The translations under genes were made by a program, and so were the position numbers. Shown in pieces: positions 1 to 11,800 of a stretch of 64,000 bases of DNA; the first letter of the stretch is position 1; every line of letters starts with the position of its first letter. Below the pieces are notes generated by a model, which saw only the letters and a list, made by a program, of their open reading frames with translations, had not been told where the DNA came from and did not search any database. Origin of the DNA: Embiotoca jacksoni (lineage: Eukaryota > Chordata > Actinopteri > Embiotocidae); assembly GCA_022577435.1 (NCBI GenBank), contig JAKOON010000006.1, positions 18,629,501 through 18,693,500 of the forward strand, in the 5' to 3' direction.

Positions 1-714
1 TTTTTTGGGAATTGAAATTGTATTAAAAGAGAATCTCTCATATTGTCAGGGAAAGACATAGATACTCGAGTTGTGAATATATCTTTATATTCTATATATC
101 TATCTAGCTTTACATCAATATATTGACAATGAGGGACAGAGGATTCAAAAACACGTTACAAATCTCTAAAGTGTGTTTCTGTTTCTGTTTTAGGTAACGG
201 CTCCCGTATCCGAGCAGACACTGGCTTCTCCCTCCTTGTTCTCCTTGCACTCCTCATCACTTCTCAACAGGCTATGATGTAAAAAAAACTGGGCTTACAA
301 TTTACAGTCCACAGTGGTTAAGTGGATACAGGGATATTAAAAATAATGTTTATTTATCACTAATAGAAGGAATTTGGCCTTTGCTACACGCCATATTGTA
401 TTCATGTGCAATAACAACATAATAGATGTACATAATGTGTAATTACTAATTCCTTCAGTAGCAAGTTTGTATGCTCTGAAGGTTTTTCGCATTTAAATTG
501 TACACTCATACCATTTTTGCTTTACTTTTTCCCCAATGCTTAAGTTTTTTTTAATTGTTAAAATGAAGGTTAAACAGAAAATGAACGTGCTAGTTTCTGC
601 TCTATTGGTGTTGCTGTTTTTGTTTTGATAGCAGTTTCTTCCAGCAGGTTTACCTTAAACATGCTGTATCAGATCAATAATAAATACATACTGTGCATCA
701 TTGATTGGTATCAG

Positions 715-720
715 TTTATT
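715..720 (-). terminator. Candidate polyadenylation signal, LITAF-like gene
   Basis: AATAAA on the minus strand (tttatt on plus), about 370 bp past the stop codon. Nothing else gene-like is seen in 1-1086, which is AT-rich. Confidence 0.4.
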
Positions 721-1086
721 CATATTTAAAGGTGTGAAGGGAAGAGTTGTAAAGGGGTCACATCTTTCCATCTGTTCAGTAACACACTTTGTAACAAAAT
801 AAGTCTAAACTGTAAGTAAGTGAAACCATCTGTCCCTCCTAGTCTGACTTGAGATGCATGGTGTCATATCTTCAAATGTAACGTTCAGTTCAGAAATCCA
901 AAGTGGTTCAGTTTACTGTCGTGTAATACAGAAAAGCATAAAATTCTCACATTTAAAAAGCAGGAAAACAGCAAATGTTTGAGTTTTTAGATTTTAAAAA
1001 TGGCTCAAATATTAAGTCTATTATCAAAATAGTTGCAGATTAATTTTCTGTTATTCACTAGATACTTGTTGCAGCTCTTATATCAG

Positions 1087-2734
1087 TTATAAACGTTTAT
1101 ACACGCCAAGTACGGTCTTGCAGGTAGGACAGGTGTGCTTGGCATCTTTCAGACGGTCCACACAGAACGGGATGAGGCAGCAACCTAAAACAAAGCTGGG
1201 GGAAGACAGCAGGATCAGGATCATCCACTCACATCTAATCATTCATTTTTAAAAAGAAGATAAAGCTCTTCATGCGTTTCACAAGTCAGCTTCACATAAT
1301 TACACCTTTCATGTCAGTGTCAGTGAGGGATGGTGATCAGTAAGTTGATCAGTCTGATGGACTCCTACTCTTTGGTTGAGTGAAATATCTTGACAGCTAT
1401 CACATGGACAGCAAAGAACGAGTACAAACAGACATTCATGGTTTCTAGAGGATGAACCATCTGACTTCCCTCTGAGTTTTAAATGAGTGCCATTGACATG
1501 TCCAACACGTATATTAGACCCAGTGGGGGAAAAAAACCTGCTACATCATCTACGGTCTGTTAATATGTTTTTATTCCACATTATGGTTTCAAAATGTTTT
1601 CCCATAGTCCGGTCTTGGCACAACATGTAAACTAGCTCAATTTACTAGGCTACATACATAGAGCATGTGATGTTAAATAATAGCTTATGAAGTAAAACAG
1701 ATCAAAACACACAGAATAGATCCTCATCTTTACTGATATTACCTTAACAGATTGTATTGTGCCATGGCAGCCACTTGCCACATGATCTGTTTTTGCAAAA
1801 AGTGAGACTTTGATTTTCTTTTCAAATTTTGTGAATTATGAGGCTGCACTTCATGTTTTTTCCTGCCAAGCTGCTTGTTGTCAAAGTCTTTCCAGTAGAA
1901 GATTATATGTTAAAATGTTTAGGTTTGCATTTCAGTACAAATTTGATGCAATTTTGGAATAGTTTGACATTTAGGGAAATTTCACTTCATGGTGAGACTC
2001 TAATAACAATAATAACAATAAATGATGCTTATTTTTTGGTGTTTTTCCCACCTCAGCATCAAAGCTTGATATCTTTTCATTTAGGTTAGGTTAGGTAGTT
2101 ACTTTATTAATCCCCGAGGGGAAATTTTTTTCGCTACAGCAGCATACAGAAGCAATAAGATAATAATAGAACAATAGAAAAGCAATAAAATAGCAGTAAA
2201 AATATAAAATATAAAATGCACAGTATATACAGTATATACAGTACAGTATATATCTATATATATTATATACAAACAACCAAGAACACAGACAACAGTGTTG
2301 TTGTTGTGTGATGGATTTTGCCAGAGGTGAGTTATTGTACAGTCTAATTGCGGTCGGCAGGAATGAGCTCCTGTATCTGTCCTTGTGACAGCGGAGCTGA
2401 AGGAATGAATCATATAATAAACGGAGTGATGTTGAAGCCTTTCTTACCCACAGAAGAAGAGTCCTCCACAGAAGAGGTAGGTGAGCAGACCAGAGGAGTA
2501 GTCCACCTTGGAGAGGACTGTCTCGTGGCACTTAGGACAGGCAATCTGAACCGGATTGTCTCCTAATGGCCCCACCGTCGCTGCACAAAAGAAAAGATGG
2601 AGATCACCAACAAACTTAGAGGAATTTGGAGCCATGCTGCTCATAGGAGGAACAAGCCTTTTGTGTAAAAGTCTCTTTAAATGGCTTCAAACTGGCAGCA
2701 GAGACTCACCAACAGGTACTTGAGCATTTGCCAT
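1087..2734 (-). CDS. Short LITAF-domain protein (LPS-induced TNF factor-like)
   Basis: Three coding exons read on the minus strand: 2710-2734, 2452-2580 and 1087-1184, giving 83 aa in frame. The product is nearly all LITAF domain: an N-terminal CPKC zinc knuckle, a hydrophobic stretch (GLLTYLFCGGLFFCCCLIPF), a second knuckle CPTC, and the family ending LGVYKRL. LITAF proteins sit on the cytosolic face of late endosome/lysosome membranes through this zinc-pinned hydrophobic segment. Human LITAF is about twice as long; the Pro-rich PPxY N-terminus is missing here, so this is a short paralogue or isoform. The middle exon must use donor GTGGGT at 2451-2450: the stronger-looking GTAAGA four bases downstream would shift the frame. 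The start ATG (2734-2732) follows an AG acceptor, so the 5'UTR lies in an upstream exon. Family assignment is sure; the exact orthologue is not. Confidence 0.85.
2081..2405 (-). mobile_element. LINE 3' end (copy 1), in an intron of the LITAF-like gene
   Basis: Read on the minus strand, this copy holds a short C-terminal coding relic (contains YRSSFLPTAIRLYNN), then an AT-rich 3'UTR, the motif CCCTCGGGGATTAATAAAGT, and a tail of (CCTAA)n type. Three more copies of the same 3' end lie at 15.7, 27.3 and 29.7 kb. The tail motif resembles L2/Rex-type fish LINEs. The element starts only about 50 bp from an exon. Confidence 0.7.
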
Positions 2735-3147
2735 TGTTCCTGCAAACAGGCAAAAACAAAGATGAAGATAAATGCAGGCCACAGCATACATACTGACAAA
2801 TTCATGTTTTATGATACAGAAATAAAAATATCTATAAATTTGTAAACCATATAAGAAATCATCCAACATGCTATTTGAAGTAAAACATAAGAGACAAACA
2901 TATACAAAATATATGAAGTTGCAACTTTTGTAAATCTAGTTTATCTTTGTGTATTATAAAACATGTATCTTTCAGACTTGCAGATTTACTCTTTAATATA
3001 TTTAGATTCAGTACCGTTGGTTAGAAGTGCGAACAAGTTCCCAGTGTAACAAGGACAACTATAAAAAAAAACACACACACTAAAATCCTATCGATACTAA
3101 CAATCAATTCAACAAAGTAATGTTAATTTATTTGAATAAGTACTTAC

Positions 3148-3250
3148 AGTTTGTGTAGGAGAAAGCGTGACTGCAGAGAGGAGCGTTTTCACAGTGCAGG
3201 GCTACACCTTTCCTCTCACCCTTCCCTTCCTCACAGGTCATGAGATTGAC
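3148..3250 (-). other. Putative 5' non-coding exon of the LITAF-like gene
   Basis: On the minus strand this stretch ends in a good donor (ACT|GTAAGT, boundary at 3148). It lies about 400 bp upstream of the coding start exon, which itself begins with an AG acceptor and only a few bases of leader. The upstream edge is a guess; no clear TATA box is seen. Confidence 0.35.
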
Positions 3251-4796
3251 TGTGTGGACCTCACTGACCCAACCCAAACCCAAACCCAATGAGTATCTCT
3301 ATCTTCTAGTTCAGCAGATACCTATATCACTGATCCGTACACACACAATAATCTATTAGCTGACCAGTTACATTGGTATATTGGCAATTTCTCCGGTTCT
3401 ACACTAATATCCACCTGGAATATGCGTTATCATTCCTGTCGTAGTATGCATCTTTTGTACAACTGCCTTCAGGAAAAACAGTAAGCAGGAAGTTGTAAAG
3501 AGATCCACTACACGGGAGAACATATAAAAGATGTTTGTTTCGGAGACGCTAAGTGAAGGCAGATAACCCTCCATTCAGTGTGAAATTAGCAGCACATGTT
3601 CCTGCTGCTCTAAATTAGAGCTGGCATTTCAAACTCTTTCCAGAACACAACAGTACTGAAGTCGTGTTCACAGTGTCAATCTGTTGGTGGATACTCTACA
3701 ACATCATTCTAAACATCCAATACTTTTCCTTTCATGTATTTTTGGCAGCTTCGGGTTCAACACTAGAATTGATATCAAATGATGTGAGATTGAATGTTTG
3801 GTAAATTGTCCTCAAGAGACAATATAAGATATCCCAGTGAAACCTACACAGTGAACCTTTACGTGATAAACAAACGGCAAAACACTGCAGTACAATAACA
3901 TGAAAGTTTTAATCAGTAAAAACCGGTGCAATATTTCACATGTAAACAATTGCAGCATCTCATTCTTAATACCTGAATAGTTACATAGAAATATTTTAGT
4001 GACTCGCAGATTCATGTAAAAATAGATCAGTTTAACAAAACAACCATGATCCCTTCAACAACAAAAAAAAGAAATCTTGCAGATTATTTCAAGTGCTCTT
4101 AAACTCACCTGAAGACCAAGTAAGCAGGTGTCACGTGTTCAGTATTAAGGATCTTCTCAGATTTATTAGTGGCCCTCTCGCCCTGCAGCCAAATTCAACA
4201 TCACTTGTAATTTAAAAGCAAAGATTGATGAAAAAAAACAACTTTATTTCACAGGTTTCATATTTCCAAGCTAATTTCCTGGAAACTTTACACATAATTT
4301 AGATATTATTGATCTGCATATTACAAAGATTTTCATAATCCAAGGAAGTCCAAAGCAGATTAGTATTAATTAGAAGGGAAATGGAGAAAGTGTTACAGTT
4401 GCTCATTATATTCGATGCGCAAGTGAAAAATTGTGATTAAACTGACATTAATATCCACCAAATAACAAACAAATGTTTTTTTTAAACTATTAAATCAGTT
4501 AGAAACACAAAACTAAAGGGCTTCCAAAGCAGCAGAAAAACCACATGCAAAAATACAATTTAACCAATATGCTGCCCATTACAAGGTGGATCTATAAAAA
4601 TCAGCTAAATACCAGCTGATTCTTTTAGGAAATTATGGGAACATTTCCAGGAAATACGCTTGAAAATATCGAACCTGTAAAAATAAGCTGTTACCAAAAC
4701 TAAACGTGTTCATACAGCTGACTCTCAGCTTGCAGGGCAGCAGTGCCCCAGGCGTTCATTTACCTCCACCACCTCCTGCAGAACTCTTTCCATCTT
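3251..4796. other. Intergenic, AT-rich, nothing recognised
   Basis: Only short ORFs without family features are seen. I looked for stannin (SNN), a LITAF/TXNDC11 neighbour in mammals, and did not find it here or in 5013-5823. Confidence 0.5.
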
Positions 4797-4800
4797 TTAA

Positions 4801-5008
4801 TCCTCGTGTTGTCCTCGGGTCAAAATGACCCGCAGCTGTGTTCAACCAAGTTCTATTTTATTTCTATATTTTTATATTTTTTGGGATCATTGGTCATCAT
4901 TCTTTAAACAGCCTCCTTGTCACCAATGATCCCAAAAAAATATGAAAATAAAATAGAACTTGGTTGAACATAGCTGCGGGTCATTTTGACCCGAGGACAA
5001 CATGAGGG
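4801..5008. mobile_element. piggyBac-like palindromic MITE (208 bp)
   Basis: The element is flanked on both sides by TTAA (4797-4800 and 5009-5012), the target duplication typical of piggyBac-type elements. Its ends are long inverted repeats that include the self-complementary CGGGTCAAAATGACCCG. The arms extend about 90 bp, so the whole element can fold into one hairpin with a short loop near 4905. There is no coding capacity, so it is non-autonomous. It lies between the LITAF-like gene and txndc11. Confidence 0.8.
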
Positions 5009-5823
5009 TTAATACTAGTATTTCACTATGATGTCCACTTGATCAGCACTCTCTTCATTAGTACAGCAGCAGTCCCACCAAGTGTAGTACTTTGCCTTCC
5101 CCCCCCCCCAAAACAATGTAGTTGCTTACTATGACAAAATTTTCAAGTTAAAGGTATTACGGCTTTTAATGTGAAATATAACACAATCAAGGGATCGGCA
5201 GAAAGGAAATACTGGAATTAATGAAACTGAGAGCAGCAGAGTAGTGAGTGTAACATGTACTAAATGGAAGTTTTACTGTTGTAAGCCCCAAGTGATTTCA
5301 ATCCATCAATGTTTTTTTCATTTATGCAAGAAACCAGCTTTTAGGTGAGAGTTTAGTGATTAAAGGAAGCTTAGTTTGGCTGCAGGGTCGGCGTAGTAAG
5401 TTCACTCAGGTTATTCCTTCACCCTTAAAGAGACATGAAATCTTTGCGAGCGCAGCATCAAAGCAGTACACTTGGTACTGAAAACTCAAACAAACTAGTG
5501 TGTTTCTAAGAATGGAAGAGCTCATGTCATCACAGCACTTTGGAGAATTCTGTCTTTGCCGTTTCCCTTCCCCACATATCCACCTCTTCTCTCGTGTGTT
5601 TCCTCACTAACTCTTTTATAACAGTTGAAAACCGTCGTTTCATCCTCATTTTCTCTCGAGGAAATTTGTTGGGTCGTTGCCCTTTAAGTTTTACACGACT
5701 TCCTCATTTCAGCCTCGTTTTCTTCCTATTTCACTTCTCACTTCCAGGTCAGTCCTTCCTTCATTTTCTGTCCCCGTTTCGTCTCCTCCGTGTCAGTCCC
5801 AGGATTCCCTGCAGGACTCGTGC

Positions 5824-8800
5824 TCAGGAGGCCATGTGGCTTCTCTTCTGCTCGGCCTCTTTTCTCTCCACCGCCGCCTGCTCTCGAGCTTCTGTTCTGT
5901 CCTTCAGCGCCCTCAGCAGGACCCTGAGCAGCGTGTTCTCATTCAGCAGGTTTTCAGAGGTGTCCACCAGCTCCTGCAGCCGCGTCACCGCCTCGCCGAG
6001 CTGCCGGCTTTTCTCACGGTGCTGGTCCTCCAAGCTCTGCCTCTCACGTTGCAGGTCGGCGTTCTCGGCCTCCAAGCTCCGGGCGTCAAACGTCAGACGC
6101 CGGTTGTCACGCCAGAGTTGCGCCAGCTGTTGGGACAGATGCTCACGGGCGTGTTGCAGTGATTTAACTTCATGCTGGAGGGCCAGAAACTCTGCATGCA
6201 GGACGGTACCGGGTCCCGGGCCCCCTGCATCCACAGATGCTTTGTCTGCATGATGGACAGAGCCAGAGTGCTTCAGGATGAAGTGAAGGAGGTTGGGCAA
6301 CGTGATGGGAAGGTCGTCAGGGAACTTCACACTATAATGTTTTCTTAAAGAGAAGAAGAAACAGGGAAGACGAGGGTGAAAACAATTCTGAGGAAAATAA
6401 ATGTTTTTAATGAATTTTCCCTTTTTGAAAAAAAAACCACAAAAAAAAAACCGTCAACTTAATTTTGGATTCTTCTTTATTTAATCACATAAAAATTATC
6501 CAGATGAATGTGGCCAAGAGGTTGGCATAAAACAAGACGATTGCCAAAAATCATGAAGCATGTAAACAACTACAAGCAATATCCACTTAAGAGGCATAAA
6601 CGTGAGTCAAAACCATCACCATGATGATTTGTCCTGGTCCATGACCAGGAAGAAAATACAAACGTTGTGTGTTTTGGTGTAAATCCCTTCACAATTATTC
6701 TCACCTGTATTTGGGGAAGAGAAGAATTGAGGGAACATGATCCACCATGAACTCCCAGGGAAGGTCGTTACGTGCGACATTCACCCTAAACAGAGGAGAT
6801 AAATGTGGTTACATCCTTCTGACTTTTCTTAAAAACGTTCATCAGCGAACTAACGTTGAGTTGTAATGAAGGTTGAATTTGCTCTTAAACGCCACATGAG
6901 ACGAGACAAAGTGTACCTGGCCACAGTGATGCTGCGGTTTCCCTGTAATAATCTGGCCAGCTGGATGATGATGTGGTTGAGAACGGAGCAGAAGCCACAC
7001 CACTGAGTGTAGTAGAACAGCAGCACATCCTGAGACACACACATATACATCATCTATGCAGTCCAGCTTCATGAACTTAAATGAGCCATTGTTTCCATTT
7101 TAAAGTGAACTGACTGCTCTAATAAAACCTTCATGTGATACCGACCGATGCTTCATTAAGTCACACTTACAGATGTGGAAACCACAAAAGACAGATGACT
7201 GTTTTGCATTGTGTACTGTAAACGCAACCTCTTCAAACAATAGACGTGTGGAAGATGTTTTTAATGCTCGGATATATCGCTTTACTCAAATATAAATTTT
7301 AATGCTTAGTCAGTAGGAGTATTTGTTTTGTGTAATTCACAGTACTAAGTGTCAGTCAGGGGTCAGTCAGGGGGTTACTCAAACTGATAAGACCCATTGC
7401 GTCACCACACAGCAGCAGCTGATGGGGAGAAGCGTGCATTTTGGTTTTAGTAAATAGGATTAATGGAAGACATGTGTTGTCATGCACAGGACTTATAAAC
7501 ATGTGTTATAGTAAATAGGACTCATGAGACTATGTGCCTTCTTGGGGAGAGTCCATAATAGAAACAATGAGACCCGAATAGGTTATAAGGCAGTGCTTGA
7601 CAATTTAGGGAGTGGTGAACAATTTCCACCACACACGAGCTATACGAAATCATAAATAATGCATTTAAAACTGATGTACAGTATATACAGTATGTAAGGA
7701 TCAGACACTGTTCCTGTTGCACACAAAGCACAGCGATGTGCACGGACCAGGGGGGAGCGACAACTTTCATGAGTACAGTAGTCCAAGTTACAACTTTGGA
7801 TCAACATCAGCAGCATGAGCAGAAAGCTCGCGTCAAATTCTGTTTCCAAAAACAAATGAGAAAAATCGCAAACTGAAACCCAGAAAATGCTTCAGGAAGT
7901 CTACGACAACGAAACGAGCCGAGCAGCAAACGTCGCAGTCAAAGAGTGAAGAAGGAGCTTCAGCAGCACAACCGGGTGGCCGATCTTTGAAATACCAGCG
8001 TTGTGCACCGTCAATTCGTCCCGCAGGGTCAGACTGGTGGATCCAGGTTCTGACCTGAACCGCGGTGCGATGACGAACAGGTTCTCAACCGTGACAATGC
8101 ACCTGCTCACAGTGCACATCCCTCACCAGCAGCTCTCTGCCCTCCTGACTCGCCGGGTTTGGCTCCCGGTGACTTCTCTCTGTTCACCAAAGATCTGACA
8201 AAATCTGATGCGCGCTCGCAAATTTCAGGTCCATGGTGAAGTCAACAATGCACACCCACTACTGGTCACACAAATGTATCCAACTCAGGTGCTGATGTTG
8301 ATCAAGCGATGTACCTTGAAATACTCATGAGAGTCATTGCTTCCCCCTGCAACAGGAACAGTCTCACGACGTCCTGATCAACCCTTGTATGTTGAAGGTC
8401 TAGTGACCAGAGAGACGCTGAAGCAGGGTCTTCTATCACCTTCTCAAGATCCATGACGGAGGGCAGGAAGGTGGAAGTGGTCAGCTCTGTGATGAGGAGG
8501 CGTGGAGGCAGGTGCTGGTGTTCGTCTGCATGCTTGGCTTCCTCTTCCTCTTCACTTCCCTTCCTGCCCTCCTGTCCAACCAAGTGTCTCTGCAAGAGGC
8601 TGTACGGAGCGCTGAAGTTCCTGATGAAGGCCTCTTTAACCAAACACACACATCACATTATCACAAATACTATTAAGGTTATATTCAAATACAGTAAGAC
8701 ATACTTTTTAACAAATTGCTGACAATGTTCCACTTGTTTGGGCACCATTAAAAAGGATCTAAGGATTTCCAACACAAGTTCACCAACTTTCAAGGTACAT

Positions 8801-11800
8801 AGAGAGGAGACAGAGTTTTGAAGGTTGCAAAGGTCGGTGAGAAGATCATTCACAGCAGAATTATAATAATTAATAAATTAAGGTTTAACAAAAAAAAAAA
8901 AAAGGTTTAAAATATTACTAGAGAGACATTTTGTATGTAGTTTAACCCACTGACATGCTTACAGGTGCTGGAAAAAGGTATTTTCAATACTTTGAATTAC
9001 TACTGTTGCTGTCGCTCTCTATGCATCGCTGTTTGTAATGAGTAGAAACTCTGGACACTAATTTTACAAAATAAGAACCTCATAAAATAGTTTGTATTGT
9101 AATTTAATTTGAAAACTGAACCCTTTTAAATCTGTGATTACTTAAAACAGTGGCACCCTGAACATGAAGGCTGTCTGTTGCCGTGTTAATGAGCAGAATG
9201 GTTTATCTTTTTCTATTATTAGAAACATCAAAACACAGGTCGCATGACTGGATGCCAAAAACAACAAAAGTTAATATTTCAATGACAAAAAAGTTTTCGG
9301 CGTATCTGGTGGTCAATGCCGATTGGAGAGGCTCCTCTAATAGTTTCCAAATTAACCCGAGTGCTACGCCTAGCAGGATGTAACGACTGGAAACGAGTTA
9401 CTACGGAGGGTGACATTTCAAAGACTCCTTCAAATGCGTCCTTCTTTTTCCCGGTAACAACAGATACAACCATAGACTTATATGTCTGTGGATACAACGG
9501 GTGGATCCTTCACAGCCCAACATATCCCAAGATGCATTGCGCCCCGGTGTTTGATCAGATGTTAAAGTGTTGCCATTCGGAACAGTGATAAACATCTTTG
9601 TCTTTAGAGAGGCGTTGATGACACTTTTTGAACTATGAACTAAGTTACCCTGTCCATAAGAATAACAAACACATGCTGCATGACTGGAATTGGCCTTATC
9701 TTACCCAGAGACTCTGTCAGCGTGGCTGCTGGGCTGCGGCGGAGAACATAATGAACTTCATCCTTCAGGTTCACAATCGCTGCAAACGAGCCATCAGCGC
9801 TCACATCACCTCGTGCACCTGCCTCTTGGAGAAGAGAGGCACTTCTGTTGCCTGATGCTCCGAGCCTCACTGCCAGAGGCCAGTTCAGATCCACGTCCAG
9901 CACGTAAAACCTGAGCGTCCTGTTGGTCTGACAGCGGAGCCCCGTGATGCCGTCTCCCTCCTGCTGAGGGAGCGAGGACGGCGGGTCCGAGGACGGAGGA
10001 GGCGAAGGCAGAACTCTTTGCATGTCTGGCTCCTCTTTGGCTTGAGATTCATTAAGTTGAGGTTCTACTTTTCTGCAGCAGGCACTGTATTGACTGAACG
10101 GGCTGTAGCTGTTCAGAAAAGCGCTACAGCCCGCTGAGGTTGCAGTTTTTATGGACAAGGGGGAAGGTAGCTGCTGGAGGCAGCAGTGTCTGAGATAAGT
10201 CTGAAACACGTCTCCTCCAGGAGTCGTGGAGGGGAACGAGCAGCGCACAGGAGACGCGGTGAGGCTCGGCCGAGACGAGCTGAGGCACACCTCACACACA
10301 CGGGTACCCGACTCTGGGAGAACCACTGACTGACAGCAGCGCGAGCGGGAGGTGGAACTTTTGTCCACGACGAAGTGGTTACTATTGGCACAGGAATGGT
10401 AACGGACAGCAACGTCTGCAACCTAAGAGACAAAACAGGAGTGGAAATTAGGAGAATTTCATTTGTGCAGTACTTAAAAAGAGAATTATACAAAACAAGA
10501 ATATGTGCATAACATAGGTCAAAATAAAATACATGATCTACTGACAAAAGGACACCATCAGTATCTCTGAAGAAAGGATTTGAAAAGTTAACATTGAAAG
10601 CAAGTTCCTTCGGTCCATAAAATCTGAGCAATTCACTGATGTATTTTAGTGCTACATCCAATTTGACTTGAATGCAATTATTACTCTGAAAATTAATTCT
10701 GACATGAACATAAAGCCAGTGAGGGAAGGCTGATATGATTGTGATGCAACAAGCTATTGAGAAACTGACAATTATATTACAGATGAGCTGAATGGGGATT
10801 GGTGTACTGAATAGCATGAGCTCTCATTTATTTTTGGAGAAGGCAGATGATGAGAGTGACATCATCAATAGCTATTACATTATCACATTAGAATTAAAAA
10901 AAAAAAATAACAATAATAATATCTGCAAATAATGGCCCCAAGGAAAAAGGATGTATACAAAAAAAAAAACACAAGCTGATCTAAAGAGGAGCCATGTGGC
11001 GCGTCGCAAGTGAGACTCACAATAGAGAATGAGAGCACATTTTTGTTCTGCTGACCTGCTGTAGTAAAGGGCTGGGCTGGGACCCCAGCGGATTGTGTGG
11101 CAGGAACAGAAGCAGCGCGGAGCCTTTATTCAGCTCCTGTTCCAGCAGGCGGGACTTTGTTCCTGGGGGGTGCAGCCACTGGAGGACGGTCTCACGGTGT
11201 TGAAACACCCAGTTACAAATGGCCTCTGATGTGAAGTTACGCTCCCTTCTAGGAAAAATCTGAAACAACAAAAAAAAACAGCACGATGGCAGCGCAGTTG
11301 CTTACCATGAATTCAGAATTATAAAATAATATATTGGATGCTTAATTACATTCTCTTTATGTATTTTATGTACCGTCTGTCACAGCTTGGTGACACTGCT
11401 TACCAGGGAGGAGTTAAATCTTCTGTGGAGGTAAACCGTTTCATCTTCTCTTAATGAGATGGCCTCTGCCACCTGCTTGTTGGTCACGACCCCAAAACGC
11501 ACAACACCACGGAAATCTGCACAATGAAAACAGACACACTCAGGACTAAAGAACAAAAACTACCTACCCTCAATTGTAGTATATTTAATCAGGTGATAAG
11601 CAATTACATAACGTTATATAGTGCTTAGATAGTACCCATATCTTTTACCAATATTTTACATGCTTAGTTTTTTTTCTTCCTAAGGACGGCCAGACGTTTC
11701 CATTCATTTTAATCCTATCTGTCATACTTAACAGGATCAGGTCTCACCCCTTTTTAGGGCCTGCAGGGCAGAGGACAGATATGTGATGTACCCCGGCGGC

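Noticed and set aside
5540..6253. Long plus-strand open frame (237 codons)
   Set aside because: It is antisense to the last coding exon of txndc11, Ser/Arg/Cys-rich by composition, with no domain.
9280..9600. Possible exon within the txndc11 intron
   Set aside because: Short open frames on both strands but no splice borders in phase with the flanking exons; left as unexplained intron sequence.
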